In this document: positions 45,350 through 55,802 of the stretch, piece after piece | Numbering within the stretch: the stretch's first letter is position 1 | How the letters are laid out: every line of letters starts with the position of its first letter | NCBI GenBank assembly: GCA_030998015.1 | Contig: JARWMV010000009.1 | Coordinates: 186,001 to 250,000 of the forward strand | Length of the DNA stretch: 64,000 nucleotides | DNA from: Ceratorhiza oryzae-sativae | Lineage: Eukaryota; Basidiomycota; Agaricomycetes; Cantharellales; Ceratobasidiaceae | Reading direction: 5' to 3' | Program-made: the position numbers and the translations under genes | Notes under the pieces: generated by a model | The model's database searches: none | Seen by the model: the letters and a program-made list of their open reading frames with translations, nothing else | Told to the model about the DNA's origin: nothing

Positions 45350-46889
45350 ATGAAAAACTTGGGTTACACAATCACGGCTTTGGTTGCGGCTGGCTACGTA
45401 ACGGCTCAGCAGCCTGCTTATGGTCAATGTGGTGGCAAAGGATGGACTGGTACGAAGTTCAAATAGTCTCCTTGCTATTTGGTTTCGTATGGCTGATAGT
45501 GTGGGACAGGTGGAACAACTTGCGTCTCCGGCTTTGTGTGCAAGGCCGCTAACGATTTCTGGTCCCAATGGTATACCATAACGGCTAGGAGTTCCTCTTG
45601 CACGCTAACTCACTCACTCACCTAGCATTCCTGACACGGCGGCTGCCACCACCACTACTTCGTCCAGACCAACAGCTACTGCTGGCGTATGCTCTGGTAC
45701 TCGCACCAAGTTCAAATACTTTGGCGTCAATCAATCCTGCGCTGAATTTGGCCAGACAAAAATTCCCGGAGTGCTTGGCACAGATTACACTTGGCCAAGT
45801 AAATCTTCTGTCGATGTAAGTTCTCTAGTTACTCACTACGAAATCTCTGACACAGTTGATAGTTCTTCCTGGGCAAAGGCATGAATACCTTCCGCATCGC
45901 TTTCTTGATGGAGCGCTTGTCTGCCCCAGCCACTGGCCTCAAGGGCGCATTCGATGCAACATACCTCGCTGCTCTCAAAGATATTGTCAACTATGTAACC
46001 AGCAAAGGAGGATATGCCGTTATCGATCCACACAAGTGAGTCAGGGTGTTTCTATCAACGTCAACTTATACTGATTTAATCGTTAGTTTCATGATTTACA
46101 ATGGCGCAAACATCGCTTCGACCGCTGACTTTGCTGCATGGTGGAAGAATTTGGCGTCACAGTTCAAATCTAATAGCAAAGTCATTTTTGATATTATGAA
46201 TGAGCCTCATGTACGTATCGTAGTCGACAGTAATCGGCCATACTCATCATTCAGGTATTCTTAGGATATTCCTGCTTCCACAGCTTTTGCGCTTAACCAG
46301 GCGGCAGTCAACGCTATTCGTTCAGCGGGTGCTACTTCACAGCTTATTCTTGTGGAGGGTACCTCCTGGTCTGGAGCATGGAGTGAGTAAATTCAATAGA
46401 TGATTGAGTTCTCCCATCTCACCGAGAGATAGCGTGGGTCTCTTCCGGAAACGGCGATGCCTTCAAGGCAATCAAAGACCCAAACAACAACATTGCAATC
46501 GAAATGCACCAGTACCTCGACTCTGATGGCTCTGGCACATCTGCAACCTGTGTGTCTTCGACCGTCGGCGCCGAGCGTCTGGCTGCCGCTACTGCTTGGC
46601 TTAAGGCCAACAACCTGAAGGGCTTCCTTGGTGAAATCGGTGCAGGCTCTAACGATGCATGCATTTCCGCAGTCAAGGGCGCGCTATGCTCTCTACAGCA
46701 ATCCGGCGTTTGGATTGGGGCACTATGGTGGGCTGCTGGACCTTGGTGGGGCGAGTGAGTCATATATATTGTTTTATGAACTAATTCAGCGGGCTGATCG
46801 CTTTTTATAGCTATTTCCAGTCTATTGAGCCTCCTAGTGGCGCAGCTGTTTCGCGCATTCTACCCGAGGCACTTCTTCCTTTCCTTTAA
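45350..46889 (+). CDS. CBM1-GH5 endo-beta-1,4-glucanase (secreted cellulase)
   Basis: Eight exons (45350-45449, 45510-45570, 45626-45815, 45863-46035, 46087-46210, 46265-46382, 46433-46754, 46811-46889) with GT-AG introns give about 388 aa in frame. Signal peptide about 1-19 (MKNLGYTITALVAAGYVTA), then a fungal cellulose-binding module (GQCGGKGWTG / TTCVSGFVCKAAND), a Thr-rich linker and a GH5 subfamily-5-like catalytic domain: KYFGVNQSCAEFG, NTFRIAFLMERL, FDIMNEPH with the acid/base Glu, IEMHQYLDSDGSGT, GFLGEIGAG with the nucleophile Glu, and GALWWAAGPWWGD. It cleaves internal beta-1,4 bonds of cellulose outside the cell. Several introns fall inside conserved motifs and all phases agree, so the model is well supported. 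Confidence 0.93.
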
Positions 46890-47184
46890 TCGTGGAAAGG
46901 TTAAATTCCACTAGAAATATTGAATGGAATGGCCTGGCGAATTTTTAGAGTCGTGTATGCGTGTGAATGCAATCATCATCGGCTTAGTTTCCTCTGTATC
47001 CGTAAGACTAGGCAGTGAATAGCCTAGGGAAGCCTTTGCTGCTTTGTCTGATCGCAAGGCTCAGCTTGATAGCGGATAGGGTCACAAATGACAACGAAAA
47101 AGATATTCCATTGGAGCGAGCAAGGCAATCCGCTAGGCTTCGTTCATATTTATCAAACAGTCCACAATCGATCACTCCAACCCC
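46890..47184. other. convergent 3' region between GH5 and questin-oxidase-like copy 1
   Basis: No gene. Two genes end towards each other here. Confidence 0.5.
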
Positions 47185-48943
47185 CTATTCCCAGGCTTCA
47201 TCCCATCCTAACCCTCCGCGATCCCACCCAGCCTGCACATCTTCATACTCATGCTTCTCAAAATGATTTTTCTGGTCACGGAGCTTGGCCTCTAGATCCA
47301 TAGCCGCCATAAACAGCCTACCAGCACGCAGAAACAACGTCCCATCGATGTGCTCCGCTCCTTTAAGCTCCGTGTCTTTGAACCGGCCCTTTGGACGAGT
47401 ACCATAGAATGCCGCAGCGTGAGCCATTGCGCGTTCAGCCTTGATGTAATGTTCGTCCTCATGGATGACAGTGTAATCGAGCAAGGTGTACCATGGGTTG
47501 CCTACGGCTTCAGCTGGGTGATCCCCAGCCTGCTTGGTCAAGAAATTTAGGTTGAGTGAAGTTTGGGTGAAGAAGCCTTCGATATCGAGAGAAGGTCTAC
47601 CGCGAGATATAAACCACGCTAGGCAGGTGGAAAGATATGCACGCATAAGCATGATTCGATTGGCCGGTTGGAGAAGGGAAAGGATAGAAGGGAGGAACAA
47701 GTTTGAGGTGACAAGGTGGACGCTTTTTGGAATAGCGTGACTCAGTCAGGCCAACCTGGCTATTTCTAATGCGTACTCACAGGAAAAAGTCGGCTTTAAA
47801 AGGCTTATTCTTCCTCCAGCCACCCAACGCAAACATTAAAACCACAACCCACTGCAACTCTTCCACATGTGCCTGGATCGTCGCCGTATCCTCAGTTATA
47901 TCCCAGAGCTCAACGTATTCACGTATAATCTGGCCTGCGTTCTTGACCGTGTGCTGGAACTTTTTCAGGTCATCGCTTTCTAAGTGACACGTCTTGCCGG
48001 CTTCGAGGCGCGAGTCGGCGAGGATACGGGCAAGGATCGTAAAAGCATGGGTCTGGCGTTTTGAATTAGGAGCCGAGTTAGAACTAGGAAACAAGCGTTC
48101 AAACATCTCCTTGTGATCGGCTGGATGAACGGCAATTTGCGCAAGGCCTGAAAAAGCACTTAGCAAAAAGCAAAGGCAGACGGTAAAGCGCCCAACCTTC
48201 GACTGCCATACCCGGAACACCGAACTCGGCGGCATGGCCAAAATGAATCATCGGATGAACGAGAGCACTAAGAAAGCGATCGAGCATTCTAGGTTCTTCG
48301 CTAGTCCAGTTTGCATCTTGGGTAAACACATAGCGTTCAAAGGTAGCAGCTAGACCGTGTTTCCATATTTCGTCGTTAAAAAAACTCAAATACGCATTGT
48401 AATAACTTGATGTTTAGTCAGGGAAAGCCTCAAGTTTGTAGGTGAATCGATTCGTACTCTTGATTTCCAAGAAATTCCTTCCAATTCTCGAGAGTAACCG
48501 GCTGGGGTGATTTGTAGGCAAGACGCTGGTACGGTGCATGTTTGTCGAACGCAGCTTGAAGAATGGATGGCGGGGCTCCAAGGCTGTATGCCGCAAACAG
48601 GTGGTGGGCCAAGTGATTATGGAATCCCTAGGAGCCAAATGAAAATAACGCAATGTGAAACCGACTAGTGCCTGACCTCGTCGTTGTAAAATAAGTGGTG
48701 ACGTTGGTGGTTTTCTTTCAGTAAACGCTGCAGCGCAGCAGTCGACTCTGGAGTGAACCCAGGGTTCGGTGTAGGCGCTGACTGGCTTTTGAACGCCGAA
48801 GCAAAGGACGGAGCGGGAAAAAGCTTGTCGAGTTGATCCTTATTGAAAGCAAGAGCAGTCATAGTGAGTTCAATGTCGAGCTTATATTGAAAGGTTAAGG
48901 GTGTTGAGGTGACTTGTCGTCGGAAGAAAGGTTCGTTCGACAT
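47185..48943 (-). CDS. questin oxidase-like protein (DUF4243 family), copy 1, possibly damaged
   Basis: Exons on the minus strand read MSNEPFFRRQVTS, DKLFPAPSFASAF, TPESTAALQRLLKENHQRHH, then GFHNHLAHHLFAAYSLGAPP, SFFNDEIWKHGLAATFERYV, MLDRFLSALVHPMIHFGHAAEF, the long region HAFTILARILADSRLEAG and FLPSILSLLQPANRIMLMRA, ending GWDEAWE at 47185. The His-rich segments HFGHAAEFGVPG and NHQRHHLFYND are hallmarks of the questin-oxidase-like family, enzymes that open anthraquinone rings by Baeyer-Villiger-type chemistry in some fungi; the substrate here is unknown. In the stretch aligned with FLGDGEYVKAFYNLD..SYYNAY of copy 2 there is one extra base and an in-frame TAA (about 48410-48470). It stays translatable only if a 56-nt GTACGA..ATCAAG segment is removed as an intron. 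Confidence 0.7.
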
Positions 48944-48955
48944 GGACTTTGCTAT

Positions 48956-48968
48956 CTCAGTATATATA
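48956..48968 (-). promoter_or_regulatory. TATA-like element of questin-oxidase copy 1
   Basis: GATATATATACTG on the minus strand lies about 15-25 bases before the ATG at 48943. Copy 2 has a similar TATATAT at the equivalent place. Confidence 0.4.
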
Positions 48969-48969
48969 T

Positions 48970-49490
48970 CAAACGAGCAGTTGAGTAGCATGAGAATTGT
49001 AATTGAGCTCCCACAGTAATTTCGTATAACATAGGGGCCACGAGTAAGACTATTTCGTCATTCACATTGTCCTCGGCGCGCGTGTGGTCGGAAGGTGCAT
49101 CGTTCTTGGAACATCACGACAAACCAGAAGGTGCAGCTCGGTCTCCGATGAAGTATCCCGTACTAGTCACCGGCATGTACCAGATTCTCCATAGTAAGCA
49201 AGTTGACGGTGTAGCATGACCAATGCCGCATACGGTTCGGCCATCGTCCGCGTAACCCGAGGATGTCCCACGAATCTCCACGGACTCACAGCGGCTGCGT
49301 CAGCGACGAAGTGCGCTACGCGGGCAATTATTCATTAGTTGTGCGCCGGCGTTAACCACGCGGCTGGTGGCAGGAAGTACTCGCGGCAATCCACGTGACC
49401 TTCTGACTTGACAACTAAGGAAATGAGCGGGTGTATCCCCGAACTCTAACGATATCCGCGGGCATTTGACCCGCTCGGCCGGATGACGTG
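48970..49490. other. intergenic, left flank of the Copia element
   Basis: No gene seen. It ends at the target site CATGC. Confidence 0.5.
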
Positions 49491-49495
49491 CATGC
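49491..49495. repeat. Copia target-site duplication CATGC (left)
   Basis: Repeated at 54404-54408 directly after the 3' LTR. Confidence 0.9.
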
Positions 49496-49787
49496 TGTTG
49501 AATTTACAATCATATGCGTGTATGTATGCGCATATTTGTTTCTGTTTCGTATCCCCCCTCTCTGATATCATGCGCGAGTTTGCGGGAATCCCCCTTCTTC
49601 TTCCTTAGTTCTCTACCTTCGTAGTTGAGCTAAGGTATTGTATTTTCTTTCTTTTCTTATGTATTCTATTTACACTGTACTCTATAGTACGATTTGTATC
49701 TTAGGTACAGTATATATAGTTCTCTACCTTCGTAGTTGAGCTAAGTACGATTTGTATCTTAGCCACGAGAAACCTCCCTGCGTGAGA
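49496..49787 (+). repeat. 5' LTR (292 bp, with internal 58-bp extra segment)
   Basis: Starts TGTTGAATTTAC and ends CGTGAGA. It is 58 bases longer than the 3' LTR because CTCTACCTTCGTAGTTGAGC and ACGATTTGTATCTTA occur twice (about 49610-49720 and 49720-49762), separated by GTACAGTATATATA. Confidence 0.92.
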
Positions 49788-49799
49788 GGTTATGAGCCC
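49788..49799 (+). promoter_or_regulatory. primer-binding site complementary to the Met-tRNA anticodon stem-loop
   Basis: GGTTATGAGCCC directly follows the 5' LTR. Its complement GGGCTCATAACC is the anticodon stem-loop of methionine tRNA (loop CTCATAA), not the tRNA 3' end, as in other Copia elements that prime from an internally cut tRNA-Met. The gag ATG (49792-49794) lies inside this site. Confidence 0.75.
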
Positions 49800-52700
49800 C
49801 GCAGCCTCTACTAGTACGAAACCAGAGAGCCCCATCGACCCGGTAACAGTCCCGCCAGCGATGTCTTCGAGCCACAAGCCGAGCTACTTGAGCAAGAAGT
49901 CGCTCGATGTTCCTGCTCTGAAGAGCGACGGATCTAATTACACAGCATGGAAATTTCGTCAGCAAATGGTCCTACGCCTACGAGGCCTAGAGGACATTGT
50001 TCTCGGAGTTGAGAAACCCCCGGCTGAACTCACCGATGCTGATGCCAAAGACAAATCAAGGTTGAGCAAATATACTGAATCCCTAGCCGAGTGGCTAAAA
50101 CGCGATCAAGAGGCTCTCGCCCAGATCGCATTGGTGATGGAAGATGAGGCGCTAGCTGATATCGTCGAGGCCAAAACATCGCAAGAGGCGTGGACGCGAG
50201 TCGTCGAAAGGTGGGAAGGGAAGGGAGCTCAGTCGATATCCTTCCTGTACCACCAACTAGTCAATACGAAGATCGAAGAAGATCATGACATTACTGCAGG
50301 TATAAATTCCCTCCGTACGATTGCTTCGAAGATGAAAACACTAGGCGAACCGATTAGCGACTCTATGCTCACTCAAATTATAATGAATGCGTTACCTCCA
50401 TTGTATGCCGTCGTCAGCACGGTCATCCAGACGTCGAATCAATCGGGTTCAATTACCTCTGATTTAGTTATAAAGGCCGCATTAGCCGAGGAAGTGCGTC
50501 GCAAGAAGGGTCTTGGACTCACCGCGATGTTCACAAGCATTGCCAAGGGCAAAGCTGCAACGTCGAAGGCCAAGGAACAGCAGTCCAGGCAGAGCCCTAA
50601 GACCTGTTCCAATTGCGGCAAGCCCAGACACTTAAGGGCTAAATGCTGGGCGAAAGGAGGTGGTGCAGAGGGCCAAGGACTGTTCCAAAAGCGGCAGTCG
50701 CCGAAAGATAAAGGGAAAGACAAGGAGAAACCCAAATCCGGTGATGCGAAACCAAAAGTTGAATCAGCGCAGATTGCGACAACATTTGTAGCTACGGATG
50801 ACGTACCAGAGATACCAATGCTATATGCATTACCTGTAGTCGATGAAGAAACAGCCGTGCATTATTGGCTGTTAGATTCAGGGGCATCTTGTCACATGAC
50901 CCCTCAGTGCGAATGGTTTTCGACTTACCGGTCCCTTGTACCCCCGGTCCCAGTTCGAGTGGGTGATGGAACGAAGATATATGCTGTCGGCATTGGCCAA
51001 ATATTGGTCACACTTTGTAATCGCAAGGGTCAGGAGACAGACACATATATGGAATTAGTGCTCCACATACCCGATTTGAATGTGAGCCTAATGTCCATGA
51101 CCCAGCTCAACAAGCAACAAACAAATGTGCTGTTCCAGAGGGGTATCAGCGCAATCATGATTAGTCAAGATGGCCAAGGCAACAAGATAGGATGGGCGAG
51201 GCAGTCAGGGCAGCTCTACAAAGTGCAGGCGAAGGTTACACATACCGATTCTACAGCGCATACAGCCTTCGTAGAGGCCAACAATAATAACGCTGATAGC
51301 GATTTTCAAGCCCAAGAATTCATCGCATATACTGCAACTACAGTCGCGCAAGCAGACCTACCTACCTGGCACTGCCGATTTGGCCACTTGAACTATCAAT
51401 ATGTGCTAGATATGGTCAGTATGGGCACAGTTGAAGGTATGGATATAGTAGGAAATCACTCTCCTCCCAAGGCGAAATGCAGCCCGTGCCTCCAAGGGAA
51501 GCATACACGCACGCCCTTTCCACTGTCCCAATCTTGTACCTCTGAGGTACTCAAGCTTATGCACAGCGATCTACACGGCCCCTTACCTGTTCAAGCAATC
51601 AGAGGATTCCAATATTTCGCTGTAACAATTGATGATAAGTCCTGCAAGATATTCGTGCATTTATTGCGCAACAAGAGCAATTACGCAGGTCAATTCAAGG
51701 ACCTCAAAGTGTCAATCAAGAATCTTACGGGAAGGCAAATTAAACACTTACGGACAGATGGTGGTGGCGAGTATGGGTCAAACGCCTTTGAAGCTTTCTT
51801 GCAAGCAGAAGGGATCCAGCACCAAAAGACCGAAGCAGATTTGTTGGCCAGTAATGGTGTAGCCGAGTGAGCGATACGTACCCTAAACGACTGTCAGTGC
51901 GTGATGCGATTCGATGTGCATTTACCCAAGAAATATTGGGGTTACGCAATCTTACATGCGGCTCACCTATGGAACGTAATGCCGAAGAAATGCCTAGATG
52001 GCCAAATGCCAAGCAAGGCATTTAGCAGCAAGATCCCAAATGTATTGGGATTATGTACGTTTGGATGCAAGGCCTGGGCTTGTGTGCCAGACAATATGTG
52101 CACGAAACTCCAAGCACGCTCAATCAAATGCATATACCTTGGATTCACCCCTAATAGGAAAGCACATGTGCTTGCTCAGTGTGGAACTGGTTGCATAATC
52201 ACCTCATGTGACATAGTCTTTGATGAAGGGCTGGACAACCGGCAGCGCGTGGTTATCGAGGATCATGATGAGAGTCCTACTGATGACAATGATGGAAAAT
52301 TGGATGAATTATCACCCCTTCAGATCGAAATTCATTCACCTATATTATCCGATAAACCACTCGAATTGTCAGAACCCACGCATACAACCGATGAACCTAT
52401 AGTAATACCTTCAGATAGCTCGGATTCAGAGCTTGAAGAGCAAGAGATCATAGCCTTACAGCCAGATCTGCCGCCAACATGTTGATCTACATGCGAACGA
52501 AGAGCACCTGTACGATACAGAGCGCAAGTGGGTGATTTAGCGCATACAGATGGATTAGGAGACAAAGAGGCACTTACTGTGATAATGGAATCACCACCTC
52601 AGACATTTGAGGAAGCCATGTGTTGCCCAGATGTGAATCTATGGCTTGAAGCGATGACAGAAGAGCTCAAATCGATTGAGCAGCACAAAGTATGGACGCT

Positions 52701-54123
52701 TGTGAGCCGTCCTATCAACAAAAATGTTGTTAAATGCCAATGGGTTTTCGACTACAAGCGTGGAGCTGATGGCAAGATTGTTCACTACAAGGCTTGATTG
52801 GTTGTGAAGGGCTTTTCTCAGCACCCTGGAGTCAATTTTGTTGAAATATCATCACCCGTCGCTGCTGCCAATTCATTACAAACGCTCCTAAGCATTGTAG
52901 CCACGCTCAATCTTGAGCTTCTCCAAATCAATGTAAAAACCACATTTTTGCATGGAGATCTAGACAAGGAAATTTATATGGAGCAACCTCCAGGCTTTGT
53001 CAAAGGCCTGGAATCTGTCTGGAAGCTCAACAAGGTGATTTACAGTCTCAAACAGGCAGCTCGAGCCTTCTATATGTGTCTCAAGAAAATCCTTGAAGAT
53101 ATAGGATTTAAACGATGCGATACGGATCACTCTGTATTCTGGCTACGCAATGGTGATGAAGTAGCAATTATACTTAGCCATGTGGACGATATGCTACTCG
53201 CTGGATCATCTACAGAAATCCTCAATAAGGTTAAGGCTAAAATCGCTGAATCACTAGAAATCGTCGATCTAGGCAAGGCCAAAATGTTTGTAGGCATCGA
53301 AATTGAGTGTGATCGCAGCGCTGGAACACTCAAGATTTCTCAGCACCAATATATTAACAATATTCTTGCTCACTTCAATATGTCTGACTGCAAATCATGT
53401 GAAACTCCGATGGCTGAATCACCTAATTTACCAAAGCTCAAAACACCATTGATTGATCAGAACTGCTACCAGCAGCTCATCGGGTCTCTTATGTATGCTA
53501 TGATTTCTACCCAACCCAACATTGCATATGCTACTGGTATACTTGTGCAACATGCGATGAATCCCAGCGAAGAACACTGGAACTCCAGCAAGCAAGTTCT
53601 ACGATATCTTAAAGGTACTATGGACTTAGGAATTGTTTATAATTGCTCTTGCAATTTAAATTTACTTGGATATGTCAACGCTGATTATGCCGGTGATAAG
53701 CATACAAGCCGTTCAACTACCGGCTGGGTGTTCTTACATGCCAGTGGCACCATTGCTTACTCATCCTGGAAACAGCCAACTATTTCTCTGTCTAGTACCA
53801 AAGCCGAGTATGTTGCTGATGCTAGTGCCAGACGCGAACTTTTATGGATTCGCCAATTTTTATCTGAACTTGGTTTTCTCTCTGAGGGCACTACTCCCTT
53901 ATTCTTGGACAACCAGTCTGCTATGGCCCTAGCTAAGAATCCTGTCAATCATCAGACAACAAAGCATATACGCGTCAAGTATCATTTTATTCATGAAGTG
54001 ATCGCCCTTAAGGAACTTGACCTGCAATATGTACCTACCAAGAAACAGGTTGCGGATGCGCTCACCAAGCCCCTAGGACGCCTCAAGTTTACTCGCTTCG
54101 TGTCTGAGATGGGTATGGTTTGA
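49792..54123 (+). pseudogene. Copia gag-pol polyprotein with three TGA stops
   Basis: One frame of 1443 codons plus stop is open from 49792 to 54123 except for TGA at 51868-51870, 52483-52485 and 52795-52797. Domains in order: gag (NYTAWKFRQQMVLRLRGLED), zinc knuckle CSNCGKPRHLRAKC (C-x2-C-x4-H-x4-C), protease WLLDSGASCHMT, the integrase zinc-binding segment (WHCRFGHLN..CSPCLQGK), integrase core (HSDLHGP, LRTDGGGEYG, NGVAE, the first stop following the Glu), reverse transcriptase (FLHGDLDKEIYMEQPPGF, HVDDMLLAG) and RNase H (ADYAGDKHTSRSTTGW, STKAEYVADA). The usual first catalytic Asp of the reverse transcriptase is Asn (52930) and the usual first Asp of RNase H is Asn (53677). It is therefore not an autonomous element. 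Confidence 0.9.
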
Positions 54124-54169
54124 TATTTTTTCTTTTATCTGCACATTCACGCATAGGATTGAGTGGGCG

Positions 54170-54403
54170 TGTTGAATTTACAATCATATGCGTGTATGTA
54201 TGCGCATATTTGTTTCTGTTTCGTATCCCCCCTCTCTGATATCATGCACGAGTTTGCGGGAATCCCCCTTCTTCTTCCTTAGTTCTCTACCTTCGTAGTT
54301 GAGCTAAGGTATCGTATTTTCTTTCTTTTCTCATGTATTCTATTCACACTGTACTCTATAGTACGATTTGTATCTTAGCCACGAGAAACCTCCCTGCGTG
54401 AGA
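54170..54403 (+). repeat. 3' LTR (234 bp)
   Basis: TGTTGAATTTAC to CGTGAGA. Nearly identical to the 5' LTR except for the 58-bp segment and several transitions (for example CATGCACGAG against CATGCGCGAG, and GGTATCG against GGTATTG). Confidence 0.95.
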
Positions 54404-54408
54404 CATGC
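54404..54408. repeat. Copia target-site duplication CATGC (right)
   Basis: Same five bases as 49491-49495. Confidence 0.9.
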
Positions 54409-55802
54409 CAAGAGGACAACGACGGGAGCGGGTAGAATAACCGTAGCTCCATGGGTTGTATGCCCGTGATGTTTGTAGCGCGCGGGCATGATAATCGCAC
54501 GTTTAATTTATTCAACAAAGCACTAATAACGGGGTTGTTCGGTAAACTGGATAATATGAATTGATTAGCTTGTGCGTGAGGTTTATCCTATCGCGAACAA
54601 TATCGACAATCCCTCCAAGGCGTACTATACCAGGATCTGTTGAACGAGATCACGCGCCGCCAGATTCAATTCCTGTAGTAGGTATTTCTTTACGATTCGA
54701 CCAACCGTATCGGGCTGAGATTTCCATTTTATTACCAATGGGCGGCCCAAAATGTACTTGTCTGTGTAGAGACTTTACACATGGCTCGTAGACTGAAAAT
54801 GGTTGGCTAGACTGTACTAGGTTTCAAGACTCAGCTGCAAACACACTAACTCGGGGCGAGAGGTTCAGTAGCATAATTATTCAAATGATAACTTCTAACC
54901 TTCGGAAACAGTGTTCAAAGCTCTCGAAGCCCCTCGGAGGACACACCGACATCACATTAGGGTGTCTTCATACGCGCTATCGCATGTTTAAATGATTTTT
55001 AACTTCACCCCGATTAAACAGCTCCCTGCCTTCGTCAGTTCGTCCACGAGCCCCAGGAATCCACATTAGTCATTCGGTATGACTTGTGGCTCAGTGGGGT
55101 CATGAGCAAACCCAAGTAGATTGGAACGGAGGTCGGAGCAATAGGTATGGCCGGGTAGCACTAGATGTGATTTTCATAGCGGCTGGCATGGGTTTCCCTG
55201 CTGCTATCCGTCAATTCGCCTTCTACGATTGGCCAAATATCTCAAAAAAAACCTAATGGTATGGATTTTAGCAGCCAGAATTTGTGAAGAATATGGAGCT
55301 TGCAAAATTCATACATACCTGCTCTCCAAAGTTAGTTATATGCAAGCCAGTTTGCCCTAGAAGCGAGGATCCGATTTATGGATATCCGAAAACCTGTGTC
55401 GTACGTTCGGATAGCTACCGCTTTACTTTCCAGCAATCGAAGGGTATTATTGGACAAAGGTGAGTACTAGATCGGGCTTGGATCCAGGTTATGTAAAACA
55501 GCATTTATCAGCCGATATAACATCAGGTTGATGTCCAAGACTAAGTTTTACTCGTCTCAAAATACTTTTGAGCTTTTAGGGAACACACACTGGCTTCATG
55601 TTTACCGATATCATGGCGTGAAGATCGAGTCGAGATGTACGATGGCTATTGCCAGAAGTTCATATCGCATCTCTACTCATCCTTTACACATTCACATTCA
55701 CGTCTAGTCGTACAAAGACGTGCTAGCTACAGGAAAGGGACAAAAAGGGCACAAAAAAAATATCAATGCAAAGAGATTGCACAACATTTGCAATTGGCTC
55801 GA
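54409..55802. other. intergenic, no supported gene
   Basis: AT-rich and full of stops. Only short frames such as 54561-54791 occur, with no domain. The 3' end of questin-oxidase copy 2 follows. Confidence 0.5.

Larger units (their letters stand above)
49496..54403 (+). mobile_element. Ty1/Copia LTR retrotransposon, 4908 bp, full length but decayed
   Basis: Two direct LTRs (49496-49787 and 54170-54403), a 5-bp duplication CATGC, a primer-binding site right after the 5' LTR, a gag-pol frame with the Copia order (gag, protease, integrase, reverse transcriptase, RNase H) and a purine-rich stretch (GGATTGAGTGGGCG) right before the 3' LTR. The polyprotein has three stop codons. The element sits between two questin-oxidase-like genes. 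Confidence 0.95.

Noticed and set aside
49500..49790. possible CRISPR-like or tandem repeat because of recurring CTCTACCTTCGTAGTTG blocks
   Set aside because: The repetition is explained by the duplicated block within the 5' LTR and by the other LTR copies.
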